Positions 8,745 to 17,251 of a DNA stretch of 47,268 bases are shown here, one piece after another. The DNA is from an uncultured Muriicola sp. GTDB taxonomy: Bacteria > Bacteroidota > Bacteroidia > Flavobacteriales > Flavobacteriaceae. The stretch spans positions 16,846 through 64,113 of the forward strand of contig NZ_CAMYKH010000005.1 in the NCBI RefSeq assembly GCF_947258935.1, given 5' to 3'. Positions within the stretch are counted from its first letter, which is position 1. Every line of letters starts with the position of its first letter. A program made the translations under genes and the position numbers. Under the pieces are notes generated by a model. The model ran no database searches and was not told the DNA's origin. It saw only the letters and a program-made list of their open reading frames with translations.

Positions 8745-9533
8745 TTGAACAACAAGCCCATAGGTATATTCGATTCAGGAGTTGGCGGTATTTCCATCTG
8801 GAAGGAATTACAGCAACGGCTTCCATTGGAAGATACCATCTTCCTAGCCGATAGTAAGAATGCACCCTATGGCGAAAAGTCGGCTGAGACCATAGTTCAA
8901 CTGAGTATTAAGAATACGGAACTGCTTTTAGATCTTGGCTGCAAACTAATTGTAGTTGCCTGCAACACCGCAACAACCAATGCGATCGATTATTTACGTA
9001 CACATTATCCTATCCCCTTTATTGGGATAGAACCAGCTATAAAACCGGCCGCACTTCAATCCACGTCTGGGACTGTTGGCGTATTGGCTACAAGGGGGAC
9101 CCTGAGTAGCGCCCTTTTTCACAGTACTGCAAAAAATCATGCTTCCAATATAAAGATCATAGAACAAGAAGGTACAGGTCTCGTAGAACTCATTGAAGCG
9201 GGGAAGGCAAGCTCAGAATCTGCAAGACAGCTATTACGAACATATATACAACCCATGGTAGCATCCGGAATAGATCATCTAGTGCTGGGTTGTACACATT
9301 ATCCGCATCTTATACCGCTTCTTAAAGAGGAGTTACCTGCCCATGTAAAGATCATTGACTGCGGTGAGGCCGTAGCAAATCAAACTCAACGCATACTTGA
9401 AAAACAAGGACTTTTGGCAGGAGAGCATGGCCTTACAAACCACCGCTTTTATACGAATGCAGATACTTCAGTGCTTACTACATTTTTAAACGAGGCCAAA
9501 GGAGAGGTAAGCGTATCCTATAGAGATTTCTAA
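8745..9533 (+). CDS. murI: glutamate racemase (TTG start)
   Basis: MurI interconverts L- and D-glutamate for peptidoglycan. The protein opens NNKPIGIFDSGVGG and contains both catalytic cysteines, Cys73 in VVACNTATTNA and Cys183 in LVLGCTHYPH, with His185 beside the second. Length (262) is normal. The only start giving the family N-terminus is TTG at 8745, an unusual codon that may lower translation. It follows the terminator by 32 bases and must have its own promoter. Its stop overlaps the stop of the convergent folA by four bases, leaving no room for a terminator between them. Confidence 0.93.
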   Translation: MNNKPIGIFDSGVGGISIWKELQQRLPLEDTIFLADSKNAPYGEKSAETIVQLSIKNTELLLDLGCKLIVVACNTATTNAIDYLRTHYPIPFIGIEPAIKPAALQSTSGTVGVLATRGTLSSALFHSTAKNHASNIKIIEQEGTGLVELIEAGKASSESARQLLRTYIQPMVASGIDHLVLGCTHYPHLIPLLKEELPAHVKIIDCGEAVANQTQRILEKQGLLAGEHGLTNHRFYTNADTSVLTTFLNEAKGEVSVSYRDF

Positions 9534-10024
9534 CGTCTATTATAAGTGAGGTAACTAAAGGGAACTGCGTGTTTCTCATCCGATGGATGGTTTTCTTCTT
9601 TGACCAGTTGCCAAAGCTCAGGATCTATGGGAGGAAAAAAAGTGTCGGCTTCATAGGTTTCATGTACCCTGGTAATTTCCAATACATTGCAAACGGACAT
9701 GGCCTGTGTATAGATCTCACCACCACCAATGATAAAGACCTGTTTTTGCTTGTCTGCCAAAGCAAGAGCTTCATCTAAAGAATGGACCACAGTACATTCT
9801 GAATATGTAGTTGTATAAGACCTGTCTCGGGTAATGATGATGTGGGGTCTGTTAGGAAGGGGTCTGGGGAAACTCTCAAAGGTTTTCCTGCCCATGATGA
9901 TAGTATGCCCGGTAGTTATGGCCTTAAATCGTTTAAAATCGTCCGGAAGATGCCATAGAAGGGTGTTATCTTTTCCAAGGGCATCATTTTCTGCTACCGC
10001 AGCGATCATAGTGATGTTCTTCAA
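9530..10024 (-). CDS. folA: dihydrofolate reductase
   Basis: DHFR regenerates tetrahydrofolate with NADPH. The 164-residue protein has the family blocks IAAVAENDALGKDNTLLWHLPDD (start), GHTIIMGRKTFESFP (about 39-53) and FIIGGGEIYTQAM (about 96-108). Its ATG overlaps the stop of the upstream 2TM gene by four bases, so they are coupled. ThyA, which consumes methylene-THF and makes dihydrofolate, lies 2.1 kb away in the same orientation, and MetF/MetH in the window also use folates. Confidence 0.95.
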   Translation of the reverse strand: MKNITMIAAVAENDALGKDNTLLWHLPDDFKRFKAITTGHTIIMGRKTFESFPRPLPNRPHIIITRDRSYTTTYSECTVVHSLDEALALADKQKQVFIIGGGEIYTQAMSVCNVLEITRVHETYEADTFFPPIDPELWQLVKEENHPSDEKHAVPFSYLTYNRR

Positions 10025-10410
10025 ACTTCTTTTTTTTTTAAAGGTTGAGGTTCAGGGATTTTTTCTTCCACTTCTTTTTTTAAAACTGCAATTCGTTCTT
10101 GCTGTTTTTGCACAAGCTTTTCGCGTTGTTGGCGTTCCCAGTCGCGCCCCATAAATTCATTCATAATAAATACATTCACCAGATGTATCAGTAAAAAGAA
10201 CCCCCACAAGATAATGGCCCAATACGACCAATCATAGGTTTCACCATATTTTAGGACCTTATTTAAGATCACTAGAACAACGCTCCCTATCAGAAACCAA
10301 ACAAAGTGCCGATACAGGTTCTTTTTTTGTCGGATCCGATCCTGGGCATATTCTATCTGCTCATGTTGCTCCAGATCTATGGTAGGTTGTTTTTTGTGCT
10401 TAGAGAACAT
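10021..10410 (-). CDS. 2TM domain-containing membrane protein
   Basis: A 129-residue protein with a charged N-terminus, two membrane helices (about FVWFLIGSVVLVILNKVL at 36-53 and WAIILWGFFLLIHLVNVFI at 64-82) and a basic cytoplasmic tail rich in Arg/Gln/Lys. This is the 2TM family, common in Flavobacteriia and sometimes fused to histidine kinases; its function is unknown. It is co-translated with folA (ATGA overlap), though no metabolic reason for that is evident. Confidence 0.85.
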   Translation of the reverse strand: MFSKHKKQPTIDLEQHEQIEYAQDRIRQKKNLYRHFVWFLIGSVVLVILNKVLKYGETYDWSYWAIILWGFFLLIHLVNVFIMNEFMGRDWERQQREKLVQKQQERIAVLKKEVEEKIPEPQPLKKKEV

Positions 10411-10431
10411 TCGAATGGTTATCTTTAACTA

Positions 10432-10439
10432 CAAAGATA
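10432..10439 (-). promoter_or_regulatory. -7 promoter box for the 2TM-folA pair
   Basis: Minus strand TATCTTTG matches TAnnTTTG 21 bases upstream of the 2TM gene start. No standard -33 element seen. Confidence 0.45.
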
Positions 10440-10551
10440 CAGGAATTCCGATATTGCCATATGATTCATGATGGTCAAAAAGAGATGTAATTTGGCAGGA
10501 ATGTAAAGATCTTTTTATGTTTAATTATGATGTTACTTACGCTACTACATT

Positions 10552-11664
10552 ATGTCATTTGAAAAAATAAAATCCCATTTTCCGGTAGCGAATCATTCGC
10601 TTTACGCCAATACAGCGGCTATAGGTTTGCTATCTGATGAATTGCTTGAATGGCGGCAGGAGCACGATCTCGATTTTCTGATTGGCGGAAGCCATATGAA
10701 AATGGAGAGTTTTCAAATGATCTCCGACGCCAAAGAAACGGTTGGTCAATTTTTAGGATGCAAAAGGGATAGAGTGGCATTGGTGCCAAATTTTTCTCTT
10801 GCCCTGAACATCGTCCTCGAAGGGATGCCCAAAGAATACAGGGTCTTGTTACTGGAAACAGATTACCCATCCGTGAACTGGCCTTTTGAGAGCAGGGGAT
10901 TTCCAATAACCTATGCCAGGATAGATGAACATCTTGAAGAAAATATAGAATCCAAATTAAGCGAGGGCAACATCCAGGTATTTGCATTTAGTATGGTGCA
11001 GTGGCAAAACGGGATGAAGATCGATCTGAATTTTATAAAACAACTTCGGGAGAAATATCCTGAGCTTTTGATGATAGCAGACGGCACACAATTTTGCGGT
11101 GCCTTCAACATTGAATTCGATTCGTCTGGGTTAGATATCCTGGGCGCTAGTGGTTATAAATGGTTACTTGCTGGGACAGGGAATGGTCTGATGCTTTTCT
11201 CAGAGAGGACCTCAGAACACCTAACCTTAAAAACTACGGGCTTTAATGCTGTAAATGGGCAGTTAGAGGCCACGGGTCCAATTCGCCTGGCCAAACACCT
11301 GGAGCCCGGCCATTTGGACAGTTTGAGTTTTGGCAGCCTCCATTTTTCAATTAAGAAGCTGATGGAATGGAATATGGAAAAGATCGAGGCTCATAACAGA
11401 GGACTGATCCGCAAAGCAATGGAGGCCTTAGGGGACCTGGGGCTTATAAGCGATGCAATGTGCAACCGGAAAGACCACGGAACTATCTTAAATATTTCGG
11501 GAGATGATGCCTTATATGCCTATTTGGAAGAAGAAAATGTATGTTGTTCGCAAAGGGGCGGAGGTATCAGGCTCAGTTTTCACCTCTACAACACGGAAGA
11601 TGAGATAGACGCTATTGTCAAAATCCTGAAAGCGGCCCCCGGAATCATAAAAACTCCTAAATAG
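10552..11664 (+). CDS. class V aminotransferase-fold PLP enzyme
   Basis: A 370-residue enzyme of the class V (NifS/selenocysteine lyase-like) fold. The PLP lysine is Lys203 in GASGYKWLLAGTGNG and the pyridine-binding Asp is Asp177 in IADGTQFCGAF. The N-terminus (FPVANHSLYANTAAIGLLSDE) matches the group annotated as aminotransferase or cysteine desulfurase-like. No conserved cysteine loop typical of a real desulfurase is evident near the C-terminus, and ENVCCSQRGGGIRLSFHLYNTEDEID resembles the substrate-Arg end of isopenicillin N epimerase-like members. The substrate is unknown. It stands alone between divergent and unrelated genes. Confidence 0.82.
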   Translation: MSFEKIKSHFPVANHSLYANTAAIGLLSDELLEWRQEHDLDFLIGGSHMKMESFQMISDAKETVGQFLGCKRDRVALVPNFSLALNIVLEGMPKEYRVLLLETDYPSVNWPFESRGFPITYARIDEHLEENIESKLSEGNIQVFAFSMVQWQNGMKIDLNFIKQLREKYPELLMIADGTQFCGAFNIEFDSSGLDILGASGYKWLLAGTGNGLMLFSERTSEHLTLKTTGFNAVNGQLEATGPIRLAKHLEPGHLDSLSFGSLHFSIKKLMEWNMEKIEAHNRGLIRKAMEALGDLGLISDAMCNRKDHGTILNISGDDALYAYLEEENVCCSQRGGGIRLSFHLYNTEDEIDAIVKILKAAPGIIKTPK

Positions 11665-11737
11665 TGACCCTTCAAAATTGCCAAAGTTTAATATTTATTA
11701 GGCTTTTATTATGAATATGATAATAATTCGTTAAACA

Positions 11738-11769
11738 TTGTAAATGAGGCATTTAATGTTATAATTTTG
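11738..11769 (+). promoter_or_regulatory. promoter of the glycogen-binding-fold gene
   Basis: TTG at 11738-11740 and TAATTTTG at 11762-11769 are separated by 21 bases, the best -33/-7 pair of Bacteroidota type in the window. The start codon follows after 24 bases, so the leader is short. Confidence 0.7.
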
Positions 11770-11793
11770 CACTGAATTTTAAAATCGATTAAG

Positions 11794-12090
11794 ATGGCAA
11801 TTGCTAAACAATATTTGAAAACTAAACCTGTAGTAAAAGTAACTTTCACTGTTCCTGCAGAAGATGCTAAAAAAGTAGCTGTAGTAGGCGACTTTAACAA
11901 CTGGAATCCAAAAGGAAGCATGTTGAAGAAATTAAAGAACGGAAACTTCAAAGGAACATTTGATCTTCCTAAGGAGAATTCTTACGAATTCCGTTACTTA
12001 GTAGACGGTGACTATGTGAACGAAACAGAAGCAGATCGTTACCAGTGGAACGACTTTGCCGGTACAGAAAATGCTGTATTGGAATTATAA
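11794..12090 (+). CDS. small isoamylase early set (AMPK/CBM48-like) domain protein
   Basis: A 98-residue single-domain protein with the glycogen-binding fold of AMPK-beta and isoamylase N-termini: VTFTVPAEDAKKVAVVGDFNNWNPKGSMLKK, then GTFDLPKENSYEFRYLVDGDYVNETEADRYQWNDF. The two tryptophan-type sugar-binding positions (NNW and YQWND) are present. Such stand-alone proteins are common in Bacteroidota and of unknown role; glycan or polyphosphosugar binding is inferred from the fold only. It has a strong promoter and its own terminator, and its codon choice looks highly expressed. Confidence 0.87.
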   Translation: MAIAKQYLKTKPVVKVTFTVPAEDAKKVAVVGDFNNWNPKGSMLKKLKNGNFKGTFDLPKENSYEFRYLVDGDYVNETEADRYQWNDFAGTENAVLEL

Positions 12091-12111
12091 GTCGAGTAAA
12101 AAAAAATTTAG

Positions 12112-12146
12112 ATCCGGAACTTTGTAAAAGGTTCCGGATTTTTTGT
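12112..12146. terminator. bidirectional terminator between CBM48-like gene and thyA
   Basis: ATCCGGAAC (12112-12120) pairs with GTTCCGGAT (12131-12139), with extra T/A pairing possible in the loop. A T-run follows on the plus strand and an A-run precedes it (nine T on the minus strand), so it can serve both convergent genes. Confidence 0.82.
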
Positions 12147-12148
12147 TT

Positions 12149-12973
12149 TTATATGGCTACCATTCCTTTAATATGAGGATGCGGATCGTAATTAAGAAGA
12201 GTAAAATCTTCAAATTTAAAATTAAAGATATCTGTCACTTCAGGATTCAAGACCATTTTTGGCAAGGGTTTGAGGTCTCTACTTAGTTGTAACTCAATCT
12301 GCTCCATATGGTTGTTGTAGATATGGGCATCGCCAAAGGTGTGAATAAATTCTCCGGGCTCATAGCCGCATACTTGGGCTACCATTAGTGTAAACAGGGC
12401 ATAGGAGGCTATATTAAAAGGAACACCCAAAAAGATATCAGCACTTCGTTGATACAATTGACAAGAAAGCTTGCCGTCTGCTACATAGAATTGAAAAAAA
12501 GCATGGCAGGGGGGAAGGGCCGCTTTGCCATTGGCCACGTTCTCCGCAAAGGATTTGGAAGAATCTGGTAAGACACTTGGGTTCCAGGCTGCTACCATCA
12601 TTCTCCTGCTATCCGGATTATTTTTTAAGGTTGTAATAAGATCTTTGATCTGATCTATACCATCTCCGTTCCAGTTACGCCATTGGTATCCATACACAGG
12701 ACCCAGATCTCCATCCTCATTGGCCCACTCATTCCATATCCGAACCCCATTCTCCTGCAGATATTGCACATTAGTATCTCCTTTCAGGAACCATAATAAT
12801 TCATGTACGATAGACTTTAAATGCAATTTTTTGGTGGTCACCATAGGAAAACCTTCACTTAGATCGAAGCGCATCTGGTAGCCAAATACAGAAATGGTGC
12901 CCGTTCCTGTGCGGTCATTTTTAATATTGCCTTGTTCCAGCGTATACTTTAGGAGATTGTGGTATTGTTTCAT
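12149..12973 (-). CDS. thyA: thymidylate synthase
   Basis: ThyA methylates dUMP to dTMP using methylene-THF. The catalytic Cys156 lies in the signature [14 protein letters not shown]. The dUMP-binding blocks [19 protein letters not shown] (20-38), [11 protein letters not shown] and [18 protein letters not shown] are intact. Length is 274, slightly over the bacterial norm of 264, as is common in this phylum. It lies downstream of the nucleoside transporter in the same direction with a 136-base gap. Together with folA and the deoxynucleoside kinase it gives the window a nucleotide-supply theme. Confidence 0.96.
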   Translation of the reverse strand: MKQYHNLLKYTLEQGNIKNDRTGTGTISVFGYQMRFDLSEGFPMVTTKKLHLKSIVHELLWFLKGDTNVQYLQENGVRIWNEWANEDGDLGPVYGYQWRNWNGDGIDQIKDLITTLKNNPDSRRMMVAAWNPSVLPDSSKSFAENVANGKAALPPCHAFFQFYVADGKLSCQLYQRSADIFLGVPFNIASYALFTLMVAQVCGYEPGEFIHTFGDAHIYNNHMEQIELQLSRDLKPLPKMVLNPEVTDIFNFKFEDFTLLNYDPHPHIKGMVAI

Positions 12974-13109
12974 AGTACAATGAGAATAAATCTTTTTTGA
13001 GCTAATGTAAAATTAAAAAAATGGCGCTATAGCTACCCCATGGAAGCATCTATCTTTTGAAAACTTATCAACGAAAAGAGGCAAAAGATAAACTAAGTGC
13101 AGGAAAAAA

Positions 13110-14585
13110 CTACCCCAGTATCATCCCGGCAATAGTAGCGGATAACAGAGATGCCAAAGTACCCCCCAGAACGGCCTTAAGGCCAAATTCAGAAAGTGTC
13201 TTGCGTTGTCCCGGTGCCAGGGAGCCAATACCACCTATTTGAATACCAATAGAGGCAAAATTGGCAAAACCACACAGCATATAGGTTGCCATGATGATCG
13301 ACTTATTATAGGTAAAGTGGATCCCATTACTAAAGTCCTTTAGTTCTGCTAATTGAATATATCCTACGAATTCGCTGGCTGCCAGTTTTATCCCCAGTAA
13401 TTGACCCATTAATAATATGTCCTGAGTGTTTACGCCTATAAGCCACATTAACGGAGAAAAGATGACCCCCAAGATTGCCTCCAGGGATAATTGTTCATAA
13501 ACAGAGTTAGCGCTTATCCAGGTATTTAAGGAAGTAAAATCACCCACCCAGCCCAATATGCCATTCAGCATGGCAATAAAGGCCACAAAGACCAACAACA
13601 TAGCCCCTACGTTCACCGCTAATTTTAATCCTTCTGTAGTACCATTAGCAATGGCGTCCAGGATATTGGAACCGATCTTCTCGGTAGATATCTGTACATC
13701 TTTGTTTACAGGTTCTGTCTGGGGATACAGAATTTTGGAGACCACGATTGCTCCCGGTGCAGCCATAACTGAAGCTGCAATTAGGTGGCGAGCAAATTCT
13801 AAGCGTAATTGTTCGTCATTTCCTCCAAGGAATCCTATGTATGCAGCCAATACACCCCCGGCTACTGTGGCCATTCCGCCTATCATGACGAGTAATATCT
13901 CGGAACGATTCATTTTTTCCAGATAAGCTTTAATAAGCAGAGGTGCCTCTGTTTGTCCCAGAAAAATATTCCCGGAAACACTTAGGCTTTCAGCTCCGGA
14001 GATACCAAGAAATCTCGAAAGTAACCATGCCAGACCTTTTACGATCTTTTGTATGATCCCCATATAATATAATACTGAGGTTAAGGCCGAAAAGAAAATG
14101 ATGGTGGGTAATATTTGAAAAGCGAAAATGTACCCAATATTGGGATTGTCTAAATTGAGGAGGCCGCCAAAAATAAATTCACTCCCGGCCATAGTATACT
14201 TTAAGATCTCATTAAAGAATTGCCCTAATTTATTAAAGAACCACTGAATGGCGGGTACTTTCAGTATCCCAATGGCCAGCACCAATTGAATAGACAGACC
14301 GATTCCTGCCGTTTTCCAATTGATGGCCCTTCTATTGACCGAAAAAATATAGGAAATAAAAATTAGGACGAGCATTCCTAAAATACCACGCCAAAGACTA
14401 TCTATTGAAAATCCCTCGTTAGCTATTATAGGACTATTGCTGTCTGCCTCCGTTATGCCATCAGCGTTGTTAACAGCACTGACAATTGTATCTTGAAGTA
14501 CCGTATCATTTGGGATAACATCCTGACCAAAACCATGGAAGAAGAGTAACATGAAAAAGAAAAGCATCCAAGATCCTGGCTTCAT
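13110..14585 (-). CDS. NupC/CNT-type nucleoside transporter with extended N-terminus
   Basis: A concentrative nucleoside transporter. Core motifs include GLSIQLVLAIGILKVPAIQW, the gate/nucleoside-recognition blocks FLGQTEAPLLIKAY and GGMATVAGGVLAAYIGFLGG, and the C-terminal CGFANFASIGIQIGGIGSLAP. The protein has about ten membrane helices. Before the first core helix there is a signal-peptide-like segment (KPGSWMLFFFMLLFFHGFGQ) and an acidic linker of about 40 residues that shorter NupC proteins lack. I chose the ATG at 14585 because it opens that signal. ATGs at 14624 and 14657 are in frame but overlap the upstream gene. Adjacent thyA fits nucleoside salvage. Confidence 0.9.
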   Translation of the reverse strand: MKPGSWMLFFFMLLFFHGFGQDVIPNDTVLQDTIVSAVNNADGITEADSNSPIIANEGFSIDSLWRGILGMLVLIFISYIFSVNRRAINWKTAGIGLSIQLVLAIGILKVPAIQWFFNKLGQFFNEILKYTMAGSEFIFGGLLNLDNPNIGYIFAFQILPTIIFFSALTSVLYYMGIIQKIVKGLAWLLSRFLGISGAESLSVSGNIFLGQTEAPLLIKAYLEKMNRSEILLVMIGGMATVAGGVLAAYIGFLGGNDEQLRLEFARHLIAASVMAAPGAIVVSKILYPQTEPVNKDVQISTEKIGSNILDAIANGTTEGLKLAVNVGAMLLVFVAFIAMLNGILGWVGDFTSLNTWISANSVYEQLSLEAILGVIFSPLMWLIGVNTQDILLMGQLLGIKLAASEFVGYIQLAELKDFSNGIHFTYNKSIIMATYMLCGFANFASIGIQIGGIGSLAPGQRKTLSEFGLKAVLGGTLASLLSATIAGMILG

Positions 14586-14601
14586 ATAGTTGGCTAGATG
14601 A

Positions 14602-15231
14602 TCATTTGCGTTTAGATATTTCATCCCGTAACCTTGCAGCCTTTTCGTAATCTTCACCAGCTACAGCCTTATCTAATTCCTTGTGGAGTTCATCCAGGCT
14701 TAATTCCTTATAGGGGGCCGCAGATCCGGGATCTATTTCTACGGTTTCGCCTTCCTGAAGGATCTCATCTACTACAATACTGTCATCTATTTCTTCCTTT
14801 TCCTTTTCCTTTGAAGAAAACTTAAGGAAAATACCTGCCTTGTCTAATATGGTCTTATACGTAAATATAGGCGCATTAAAACGCAAGGCCAGTGCAATGG
14901 CATCCGAGGTGCGAGCATCTATGATCTCCTCAACTTTATCGCGTTCGCAAATAATACTTGAGTAAAATACCCCATCTACCAGTTTATGGATAATTACTTG
15001 CTTGACCGTAATGTCGAACCGATCTGAAAAATTCTTAAAAAGGTCGTGTGTAAGGGGCCGCGGCGGTTTTATTTCCTTTTCCAGAGCAATAGCAATGGAT
15101 TGAGCCTCAAAGGCACCTATCACAATAGGTAACTTTCTGTCTCCGTCTACCTCATTTAAAATAAGAGCGTAGGCCCCATTTTGTGTTTGGCTGTAAGAGA
15201 TTCCTTTAATTTTTAATCGAACTAGACTCAT
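14602..15231 (-). CDS. bifunctional nuclease (DUF151) family protein with UVR motif
   Basis: A 209-residue protein. Residues 1-130 are a DUF151 / bifunctional nuclease domain (SLVRLKIKGISYSQTQNGAYALILNEVDGDRKLPIVIGAFEAQSIAIALE, then DARTSDAIALALRFNAPIFT). The C-terminus (about 165-209) is a UvrB/UvrC-type helical hairpin, ELHKELDKAVAGEDYEKAARLRDEISKRK. The domain pair is usual in Bacteroidota; the plant and thermophile relatives have DNase and RNase activity. The start at 15231 is chosen because the frame upstream to 15315 is hydrophobic and unlike the family. The nucleoside transporter starts 17 bases after its stop. Confidence 0.88.
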   Translation of the reverse strand: MSLVRLKIKGISYSQTQNGAYALILNEVDGDRKLPIVIGAFEAQSIAIALEKEIKPPRPLTHDLFKNFSDRFDITVKQVIIHKLVDGVFYSSIICERDKVEEIIDARTSDAIALALRFNAPIFTYKTILDKAGIFLKFSSKEKEKEEIDDSIVVDEILQEGETVEIDPGSAAPYKELSLDELHKELDKAVAGEDYEKAARLRDEISKRK

Positions 15232-15318
15232 AATCACATAAATACCAAAAAAGGCTGTTAAAATATAAGGAATGTCCCAGGTATTTAAACAGCCCCTAGG
15301 GGCACAAATTAACAAAAA

Positions 15319-16287
15319 TTAGGCGTTCTGCGCCTTAAATTCCTTTAATTTTTCGATGAGTTTAGGTACTACATCAAAGGCATCACCTACGATTCCATAA
15401 TCTGCAGCTTTAAAGAAGGGAGCTTCAGGATCTGTATTGATCACCACTTTTACTTTGGATGCACTGACCCCAGCCAGGTGCTGAATGGCGCCAGAGATGC
15501 CAATGGCTATATAAAGATTACTTGCTACGGGTTTTCCGGTCTGACCTACATGTTCTCCGTGAGACCGCCATCCCATATCACTCACTGGTTTTGAGCAGGC
15601 AGTTGCCGCACCCAAGACGCTAGCTAATTCTTCGATCATACCCCAGTTCTCCGGACCTTTTAATCCCCTGCCTGCAGATACTACAATGTCTGCGTCTGCA
15701 ATGGTCACTTCGCCTACTACCTTATCTACATTCACAGATTTGGTTGAAAAAGCGGCATCATCAATGGAAGGTTTAAAAACTTCTTCGCTTAAGGTCGCTT
15801 TGTTTTCGTGCACTCCATACGCATTGTTGGAAACACCTATGATCTTAATATCTGTTTTGATCTCGGTATGGGCGAATCCTTTATTACTAAAGGCCATTCG
15901 TTTTACCACCATAGGGTTTACGCTATCGGGAGCGGCAACCACATTAGGTACATAGCCGGCTTGTAGTTTTCCGGCAAGCAGGGCTCCCAAATATTTAGAA
16001 TCTGTACTAGAACTTAGGATAATAACTTTGATCCCTTCCTTTTGAGCAGCTTCTGCCAGGGCCATTGCATAGGCATTGGCATTGAATGTCTTGAGGGAAT
16101 CATTATTGATCTTTAACACCTTGCTTACTCCATAAGTGGCCAGGGAAGTAGTATCAGCAACATTGAAACTCACGGCGGTAACCGTGGTGCCTAATTCCTG
16201 CGCTATCTTATGGGCATAAGAAGCGGCTTCCAGGGCATTCTTTTTAAATTTTCCGTTATCGGCTTCGGTATATACAAGTACTGACAT
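15319..16287 (-). CDS. etfA: electron transfer flavoprotein alpha subunit
   Basis: EtfA with EtfB passes electrons from acyl-CoA dehydrogenases to ETF-ubiquinone oxidoreductase. The 322-residue protein has the N-terminal nucleotide-fold domain and the C-terminal FAD-binding domain with the signature VVSAGRGLKGPENW, the block VGQTGKPVASNLYIAIGISGAIQHLAGV and the ending NTDPEAPFFKAADYGIVGDAFDVVPKL. It follows etfB by 36 bases in one operon. Confidence 0.95.
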   Translation of the reverse strand: MSVLVYTEADNGKFKKNALEAASYAHKIAQELGTTVTAVSFNVADTTSLATYGVSKVLKINNDSLKTFNANAYAMALAEAAQKEGIKVIILSSSTDSKYLGALLAGKLQAGYVPNVVAAPDSVNPMVVKRMAFSNKGFAHTEIKTDIKIIGVSNNAYGVHENKATLSEEVFKPSIDDAAFSTKSVNVDKVVGEVTIADADIVVSAGRGLKGPENWGMIEELASVLGAATACSKPVSDMGWRSHGEHVGQTGKPVASNLYIAIGISGAIQHLAGVSASKVKVVINTDPEAPFFKAADYGIVGDAFDVVPKLIEKLKEFKAQNA

Positions 16288-16323
16288 AGGTAGATGATTT
16301 CTTATTAATATAAGGAGTGAATG

Positions 16324-17070
16324 TTAAATTACTTTTGCTTCGTTATGCAACAGATCAATGAGTTCCTGAATGTTTTCCGGATCTACTAATTTCACAGCTC
16401 CTTTGGGAGCAGGCTTGTCAAAGCTCTTATCTGAGGTAGCATGTGTGGCATTGATCGGTTCTACAACATTGAGTTTTTTCTGTCGGGCCATCATAATGCC
16501 TCTCATATTAGGAATTCGAAGATCACTCTCCTCTACTAATCCTTTCTGACCGCCAATAACTAAAGGAAGTGAGGTAGATAAGGTCTCTTTTCCGCCGTCT
16601 ATTTCCCGGATCGCCGTGACTTTGTCACCCTCAATCTCTAATCCTATGCAGGTATTCACAAAATTCATGTTTAACAAAGCAGCCATGATCCCGGGAACCA
16701 TTCCGCCATTGTAATCGATAGATTCTCTCCCCGCAATAACCAGGTTATACTCGCCATTTTTGACGACCTCTGCTAGTTGTTGTGCTACAAAAAAGCCATC
16801 TGTAGGCTCTGCATTGATTCGTATAGCCTCATCTGCACCTATGGCCAAAGCCTTGCGCATAGTAGGTTCTACAGTTGCGCCACCAACTGTTGCTACATGT
16901 ACTGCAGCACCTTGTTTTTCTTTAAACCACATGGCGCGGGTTAGACCAAACTCGTCGTTTGGATTGATCACAAATTGCACTCCTGTAGTATCGAACTGGG
17001 TTTTATCCGGGCTAAAGTTGATCTTGGAGGTCGTATCCGGAACATTGCTGATGCAAACTAATATTTTCAT
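16324..17070 (-). CDS. etfB: electron transfer flavoprotein beta subunit
   Basis: The 248-residue small ETF subunit, which binds AMP. Diagnostic stretches are KILVCISNVPDTTSKI at the start, NPNDEFGLTRAMWFKE, the signature VIAGRESIDYNGGMVPGIMAALLNM and a C-terminal PNMRGIMMARQKKLNVVEP. First gene of the etfBA operon, divergent from the E1-beta gene with about 180 bases shared between the two starts. Confidence 0.95.
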   Translation of the reverse strand: MKILVCISNVPDTTSKINFSPDKTQFDTTGVQFVINPNDEFGLTRAMWFKEKQGAAVHVATVGGATVEPTMRKALAIGADEAIRINAEPTDGFFVAQQLAEVVKNGEYNLVIAGRESIDYNGGMVPGIMAALLNMNFVNTCIGLEIEGDKVTAIREIDGGKETLSTSLPLVIGGQKGLVEESDLRIPNMRGIMMARQKKLNVVEPINATHATSDKSFDKPAPKGAVKLVDPENIQELIDLLHNEAKVI

Positions 17071-17125
17071 AAGAGGTCACTATTTTTTAATGGTAATTAA
17101 GGCAGTAAAGATAGCTAATAAAAAT

Positions 17126-17133
17126 CAAAAATA
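17126..17133 (-). promoter_or_regulatory. etfB -7 promoter box
   Basis: Minus strand TATTTTTG fits TAnnTTTG, 55 bases upstream of etfB. It is back-to-back with the similar box of the E1-beta gene at 17203-17210. Confidence 0.45.
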
Positions 17134-17202
17134 CTATGCATGCATAATAAAATTTTAAATTGATTTTACCTTTTCCTGCGGTCGTTTTGAAGGATTATTT
17201 CC

Positions 17203-17210
17203 TATTTTTG
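17203..17210 (+). promoter_or_regulatory. -7 promoter box of the E1-beta gene
   Basis: TATTTTTG fits TAnnTTTG. It lies 41 bases before the ATG at 17252; the nearest TTG upstream (17187-17189) is closer than the usual spacing, so the -33 element is uncertain. Confidence 0.45.
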
Positions 17211-17251
17211 TTCGCGTTTTGATAAGTACGAACGTTGAGAATAACGAGCAT

